Part shown: positions 60,024-64,000 of the stretch, piece by piece | Position numbering within the stretch: the first letter of the stretch is position 1 | How the letters are laid out: every line of letters begins with the position of its first letter | NCBI RefSeq assembly: GCF_035920365.1 | Contig: NZ_CP109150.1 | Location: forward strand, 7,006,001-7,070,000 | Direction of reading: 5' to 3' | DNA from: Micromonospora sp. NBC_01740 | GTDB taxonomy: Bacteria; Actinomycetota; Actinomycetes; Mycobacteriales; Micromonosporaceae | DNA: 64,000 nt | Position numbers and translations under genes: made by a program | The notes under the pieces: model-generated | The model's database searches: none | Told to the model about the DNA's origin: nothing | The model's input: only the letters and a program-made list of their open reading frames with translations

Positions 60024-61193
60024 GTGCTCGCCGTACTCTCGCCCGGCCAGGGTTCCCAGAAACCCGGCTTCCTGACTCCCTGGCTGGACCTCACCGGCGC
60101 CGAAGCACGTCTGCGCTGGTGGTCGGCGCTGGCCGGGGTCGACCTGGTGCACCTCGGCACCGCCGCCGACGCGGACGAGATCAGGGACACCGCGCGGACC
60201 CAGCCGCTGCTGGTCGCCGCCGCGCTGCTGGCCGCCGAGCACCTGCCGATGTACGACGTCACGCTCACCGTCGGCCACAGCGTCGGCGAGCTGGGCGCGG
60301 CGGCGCTCGCCGGGGTGCTCCCGGCGGAGGCGGCGATCACCCTGGCCGGCGTACGCGGGCGGGAGATGGCCGCGGCCTGCGCCCTGGAGCCGACCGGGAT
60401 GGCCGCCGTGCTGGGCGGGGACCCCGACGAGGTGCTCGCCTCGATCGTCGCGCACGGGCTGCACCCGGCCAACCGCAACGGCGCCGGCCAGTTCGTCGCC
60501 GCCGGCTCCGTCGAGGGGCTGGAGAAGCTCGCCGCCGAGCCGCCGGCCAAGGCCCGGGTGATCCGCCTGAAGGTGGCCGGCGCCTTCCACACGCCGTACA
60601 TGGCCCCCGCCGAGACGGCGCTGGCCGCCGTGGCCGCCGGGATCACCCCGAGCGACCCGGCCCGGATCCTGCTGTCGAATCTCGACGGGGCCGCGGTCAA
60701 CCACGGGCGCGACATGGTGCAGCGCCTGGTCCGCCAGGTCACCGCGCCGGTGCGCTGGGACCTCTGCATGCGCACCCTGGCCGACCTCGGGGTGACCGGC
60801 GTGATCGAGCTGCCCCCGGCCGGCACCCTCGCAGGCCTGGTCAAGCGGGAGCTGAAGGGGGCCGGGGCCCCCGAGGTGGTCACCCTGAACACCCCGGACG
60901 ACCTGCCCGCCGCCCGGGACCTGATCGCCCGGCACGGCATGGCGCCGGGCCACGAGCCGACCATGCACTTCCGCGTGGTGGTGGCCCCGTCGGCCGGCAC
61001 CTTCGAGCCGGCACGGGAGCTCACCGAGGGCGACACGCTCCGCGCCGGCCAGGTCGTCGGCCACGTGGCCACCCGGCAGGGCCCGGTCGAGGTGACCGCC
61101 CACGGCAGCGGTGTGCTCACCGAGTGGCTCGCCCACCACGACGACCCGGTCGCGCCGGGCCAACCGCTCGTCCGCATCGGAGGTCACGTGTGA
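60024..61193 (+). CDS. fabD: Malonyl-CoA:ACP transacylase with C-terminal lipoyl-like domain
   Basis: This 389-residue protein loads malonyl groups onto ACP. The acyltransferase fold (residues 1-about 305) has LSPGQGSQ (oxyanion), nucleophile Ser86 in GHSVGELG and catalytic His189 in GAFHTPYM. About 74 extra residues follow (316-389) that read like a biotinyl/lipoyl barrel: VVVAPSAGTFEPARELTEGD, GQVVGHVAT, TAHGSGVLTEWLA and DPVAPGQPLVRIG. The usual modified Lys is replaced (ATRQG). FabD is normally about 310 residues, so this is an extension. It is first gene of the fab operon, start GTG 60024. Confidence 0.93.
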   Translation: MLAVLSPGQGSQKPGFLTPWLDLTGAEARLRWWSALAGVDLVHLGTAADADEIRDTARTQPLLVAAALLAAEHLPMYDVTLTVGHSVGELGAAALAGVLPAEAAITLAGVRGREMAAACALEPTGMAAVLGGDPDEVLASIVAHGLHPANRNGAGQFVAAGSVEGLEKLAAEPPAKARVIRLKVAGAFHTPYMAPAETALAAVAAGITPSDPARILLSNLDGAAVNHGRDMVQRLVRQVTAPVRWDLCMRTLADLGVTGVIELPPAGTLAGLVKRELKGAGAPEVVTLNTPDDLPAARDLIARHGMAPGHEPTMHFRVVVAPSAGTFEPARELTEGDTLRAGQVVGHVATRQGPVEVTAHGSGVLTEWLAHHDDPVAPGQPLVRIGGHV

Positions 61194-61251
61194 GCGCGAG
61201 GAATGAGCCGGTCCTGCGAGTCCCGCAGTCGCGAACGGAAGGACAGCTCTG

Positions 61252-62196
61252 ATGACCGGCAGTCGGATCGTCGCGATGGGGCACTACCAGCCCTCCCGCG
61301 TGGTCACCAACGACGACATCGCCCAACTGGTCGAGACCAGCGACGAGTGGATCCGGGACCGGGTCGGCATCGTCACCCGGCGGATCGCCGACGGTGAGAC
61401 GGTCGCCGACATGGCCGCCGCCGCCGCCGGCAAGGCACTGGCCAACTCCGGGCTCACCGCCGCCGACATCGACCTGGTCGTGGTGGCGACGTGCAGCTCC
61501 GCCGATCGCAGCCCGAACGTGGCCTGCCGGGTCGCCGCCAAGCTCGGCATCACCGCGCCCGGGGCGTTCGACCTCAACACGGCCTGCTCCGGCTTCGCGT
61601 ACGCGCTGGGCACCGTGGACCACGCCATCCGGGCCGGCGCCTCGCGCAACGCCCTGGTCATCGGCGCGGAGAAGCTGTCCGACATCGTCGACTGGACGGA
61701 CCGCTCCACCTGCATCATCTTCGCCGACGGCGCCGGGGCCGCCGTGGTGTCGGCCGTCGGCGAGGGCGAGCCCGCCGGCGTCGGCCCGGTGGTCTGGGGC
61801 TCGGTGCCGGAAAAGGGCGACGCGGTACGCATCGAGGGCTGGCGCCCGTCCATCCAGCAGGAGGGGCAGTCGGTCTTCCGCTGGGCCACGACGGAGCTGG
61901 CGCCGCTGGCCCGGCAGGCGTGCGAGCGCGCCGGGGTGGACCCGTCGGAGCTGGCGGCCTTCGTGCCGCACCAGGCCAACGCCCGGATCATCGACGGCAT
62001 CGCGAAGCGGCTCGGCATCCCGAACGCGATCATCGCCAAGGACATCGTCGAGTCCGGCAACACCTCGGCGGCGAGCGTGCCGCTGGCCCTGTCCAAGCTG
62101 GTCGAGCGGCGGGAGGTGCCCTCCGGCGCCCCGGTGCTGCTCTTCGGCTTCGGCGGTGGCCTGACCTATGCCGGTCAGGTCGTCCGCTGCCCCTGA
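61252..62196 (+). CDS. fabH: Beta-ketoacyl-ACP synthase III
   Basis: This 314-residue enzyme condenses an acyl-CoA primer with malonyl-ACP to start fatty-acid synthesis. The Cys-His-Asn triad is Cys112 (NTACSGFAYALG), His240 (VPHQANARIID) and Asn270 (ESGNTSAASVPL). TSDEWIRDRVGI is the conserved N-terminal FabH signature. AAGGACAGC precedes ATG 61252. In actinomycetes FabH usually accepts branched primers, which fits iso/anteiso lipids, by inference. Confidence 0.95.
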   Translation: MTGSRIVAMGHYQPSRVVTNDDIAQLVETSDEWIRDRVGIVTRRIADGETVADMAAAAAGKALANSGLTAADIDLVVVATCSSADRSPNVACRVAAKLGITAPGAFDLNTACSGFAYALGTVDHAIRAGASRNALVIGAEKLSDIVDWTDRSTCIIFADGAGAAVVSAVGEGEPAGVGPVVWGSVPEKGDAVRIEGWRPSIQQEGQSVFRWATTELAPLARQACERAGVDPSELAAFVPHQANARIIDGIAKRLGIPNAIIAKDIVESGNTSAASVPLALSKLVERREVPSGAPVLLFGFGGGLTYAGQVVRCP

Positions 62197-62279
62197 AAGC
62201 CCCTCCGGCCGCTGCGCCGGGGAGTGACGGTCGGCGTCGTCGGCCGTCGAATGATCCACGATGAGAGGAACCAACCGCA

Positions 62280-62519
62280 ATGACCCGTGACGAGATCACC
62301 GCCGGCCTCGCCGAGATCCTCGAAGAGGTTGCCGGGGTGAACCCGGACGACGTGGCCGAGGGGAAGTCCTTCACCGACGACCTGGACGTCGACTCGCTCT
62401 CCATGGTGGAGGTCGTGGTGGCGGCCGAGGAGAAGTTCGGCGTCAAGATCCCGGACAACGAGGTGCAGAACCTGAAGACCGTCGGGGACGCCGTCAGCTA
62501 CATCGAGGCGCAGTCCTGA
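62280..62519 (+). CDS. acpP: Acyl carrier protein
   Basis: This 79-residue acidic four-helix protein has the phosphopantetheine attachment Ser39 in DLDVDSLSMVEVV. It carries growing acyl chains between the Fab enzymes. GAGAGGAA precedes ATG 62280. The stop is three bases before fabF (TGATC ATG). Confidence 0.96.
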   Translation: MTRDEITAGLAEILEEVAGVNPDDVAEGKSFTDDLDVDSLSMVEVVVAAEEKFGVKIPDNEVQNLKTVGDAVSYIEAQS

Positions 62520-62521
62520 TC

Positions 62522-63748
62522 ATGGCTCACACCGACGTCGTCGTCACCGGGCTCGGCGCGACCACCCCGCTGGGCGGGGACGTCGCGTCGACCTGGGACG
62601 CCATGCTCGCCGGCCGCTCCGGGGTGGGTCCGCTCACCCAGGAGTGGGCCGAGCAACTGCCGGTCCGGATCGCCGCCCGGCTCGCGGTCGAGCCGACCGG
62701 CCTGATCGACCGGGTCAAGCTCCGCCGGCTCGACCGGTCCGAGGCGATCGCGATCATCGCGGCGCAGCAGGCCTGGGCGGACTCCGGCCTGGCCGACTCC
62801 GGGCTGGACCCGGAGCGGCTGGGCGTCAGCGTCGGCTCCGGCATCGGCGGCGCGCTGACGCTGCTCGCCCAGGACGACATCCTGGAGGCGTCGGGCCCGC
62901 GGCGGGTCTCCCCGCACACGATCCCGATGCTGATGCCGAACGGCCCCGCCGCCTGGGTGGGGCTGGAGCTGGGCGCGAAGGCCGGGGTGCACTCGGTGGC
63001 CAGCGCCTGCGCGACCGGCGCCGAGGCGATCGCGCTCGGCATGGACATGATCCGTGCCGGCCGGGCCGACGTCGTGGTGGCCGGCGGCACCGAGGCGGTC
63101 ATCCACCAGCTGCCGATCGCCGGGTTCAGTTCGATGCGGGCGATGTCGACCCGCAACGACGAGCCGGAGCGGGCCTCCCGGCCGTGGGACAAGGGCCGCG
63201 ACGGCTTCGTGCTGGGTGAGGGCGCGGGCATCGTGGTGCTGGAGCGGGCGGAGCACGCCGCCGCCCGGGGCGCCCGGGTCTACGCCCGGCTGGCCGGCGC
63301 CGGACTCACCTCCGACGGCTACGACATCGTCCAGCCGCACCCGGAGGGCGAGGGCGCGATCCGGGCGATCGCGAAGGCGATCGCGGACGCGGGCGTCGCC
63401 AGGGCGGACATCGTGCACGTCAACGCGCACGCCACGTCGACCCCGGTCGGGGACGTCGCGGAGATCACCGCGCTGCGCGCGGCGCTGGGTGACCACCCGG
63501 TGCTGACCTCGACCAAGTCGATGTCCGGTCACCTGCTGGGCGCGGCGGGCGCGCTGGAGTCGATCGCCACCATCCTGGCGATCCGCGACAGTGTCGTACC
63601 GCCGACGATCAACCTGGAGGACCCCGACGACGGGCTCACCCTGGACGTGGCCGCCAACGAGGCGCGCCACATGGACATCCCCGCCGCGCTGAACAACTCG
63701 TTCGGCTTCGGCGGGCACAACGTGGCTCTCGTCTTCACGCGGGCCTGA
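62522..63748 (+). CDS. fabF: Beta-ketoacyl-ACP synthase II
   Basis: This 408-residue elongating ketosynthase has Cys163 (ASACATGAEAI), His303 (VNAHATSTPVGD) and His337 (KSMSGHLLGAAGA), the C-H-H triad of KAS I/II enzymes, and the C-terminal NNSFGFGGHNVALVF loop. It extends acyl-ACP with malonyl-ACP. It is tightly linked to acpP. The mycobacterial counterpart at this position is kasA. Confidence 0.95.
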   Translation: MAHTDVVVTGLGATTPLGGDVASTWDAMLAGRSGVGPLTQEWAEQLPVRIAARLAVEPTGLIDRVKLRRLDRSEAIAIIAAQQAWADSGLADSGLDPERLGVSVGSGIGGALTLLAQDDILEASGPRRVSPHTIPMLMPNGPAAWVGLELGAKAGVHSVASACATGAEAIALGMDMIRAGRADVVVAGGTEAVIHQLPIAGFSSMRAMSTRNDEPERASRPWDKGRDGFVLGEGAGIVVLERAEHAAARGARVYARLAGAGLTSDGYDIVQPHPEGEGAIRAIAKAIADAGVARADIVHVNAHATSTPVGDVAEITALRAALGDHPVLTSTKSMSGHLLGAAGALESIATILAIRDSVVPPTINLEDPDDGLTLDVAANEARHMDIPAALNNSFGFGGHNVALVFTRA

Positions 63749-63770
63749 GACCACAGCCATGGAGGCTCAC

Positions 63771-64000
63771 GTGACCACCACCGCCGTTGGCGTGGACACC
63801 TCGTCCGTCGCGGACCATCGGGATCCGGAGGTTCGGCTCCGGGCGTTGTTCGACGCCGGTTCGTTGCGGCTGTCGGTGCCACGGGACACCTCGGGTGTGC
63901 TGTGGGCGCGCGGTGAGGTCGAGGGCTCGCCGGTCGTCGCGTACGCCACGGACGCGACGCGGATGGGCGGGGCGATGGGCACCGAGGGGTGCCGGCACGT
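63771..64000 (+). CDS. Acyl-CoA carboxylase beta subunit, 5' end (AccD6-like)
   Basis: The frame is open from GTG 63771 to the window edge (76 codons). It starts TTTAVGVDTSSVADHRDPEV and includes RLRALFDAGSLRLSVPRDTS and VVAYATDATRMGGAMGTEGC, matching the N-terminal half of the biotin-dependent carboxyltransferase (acetyl/propionyl-CoA carboxylase). GGAGG lies five bases before the GTG. In Mycobacterium the equivalent place holds accD6, which makes malonyl-CoA for the Fab enzymes. Truncated by the window, not by mutation. Confidence 0.8.
   Translation, partial: MTTTAVGVDTSSVADHRDPEVRLRALFDAGSLRLSVPRDTSGVLWARGEVEGSPVVAYATDATRMGGAMGTEGCRH

Overview
The window is high-GC actinobacterial chromosome and reads like a Micromonosporaceae member, probably Micromonospora. 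Evidence is strong G/C bias at third codon positions, frequent GTG starts, many GTGA stop/start overlaps, and blocks of gene order shared with Mycobacterium (RNase H/phosphatase - zinc-ribbon protein - Nif3 protein; AhpE - DUF3052; aceE; PucR regulator - fabD - acpP - fabF - carboxyltransferase). There are no rRNA genes, no CRISPR array and no intact insertion sequence. One tRNA-Val and the RNase P RNA gene are present.

Layout. 1-6.76 kb is an accessory stretch. It holds a truncated gene, a HAD phosphatase, an AlpA-type small DNA-binding protein, three small orphan genes, then a roughly 50% GC island (about 1.85-5.9 kb) with a 1043-residue STAND/NB-ARC-type ATPase and a multi-pass membrane protein. 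The ATPase carries an N-terminal Cap4/DUF4297-like nuclease domain and C-terminal TPR repeats, so this looks like a bacterial NLR-type antiphage module and is the main find. 6.76-16.9 kb holds rnpB, a TSUP permease, a transposase remnant, an rRNA-type methyltransferase, a PhyH dioxygenase, a DUF3311/sodium-solute symporter pair and the RNase H/Zn-ribbon/Nif3 operon. 16.3-26.3 kb holds an XRE regulator with a flavoprotein, a primase-like protein and a five-gene minus-strand redox operon (DUF1800, DUF1501, flavocytochrome-type reductase, FMN-binding protein, ApbE).

26.3-45.7 kb holds a SWIM/SNF2 pair, a sugar kinase, DinB and polysaccharide pyruvyl transferase genes, two paralogous GNAT genes around a hydrolase and a decayed TetR gene, an ECF sigma factor fused to an anti-sigma-like and membrane/extracytoplasmic tail that diverges from a secreted triple-repeat protein, tRNA-Val, AhpE, DUF3052, a fused alpha-beta 2-oxoacid dehydrogenase E1, a MarR regulator and YjbQ. 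45.8-56.7 kb holds aceE, an SRPBCC protein, a beta-glucosidase/MFS pair, gltX, a CopC-type protein and a quinone-oxidoreductase-type enzyme.

56.7-64 kb holds a NarL-type two-component pair and then the type II fatty-acid synthesis operon: PucR activator (FasR type), fabD, fabH, acpP, fabF and the start of an acyl-CoA carboxyltransferase. Together with aceE this ends the window as a carbon-flow neighbourhood running from pyruvate through acetyl-CoA and malonyl-CoA to acyl chains. All functional statements rest on motif reading by eye; no database search was run.
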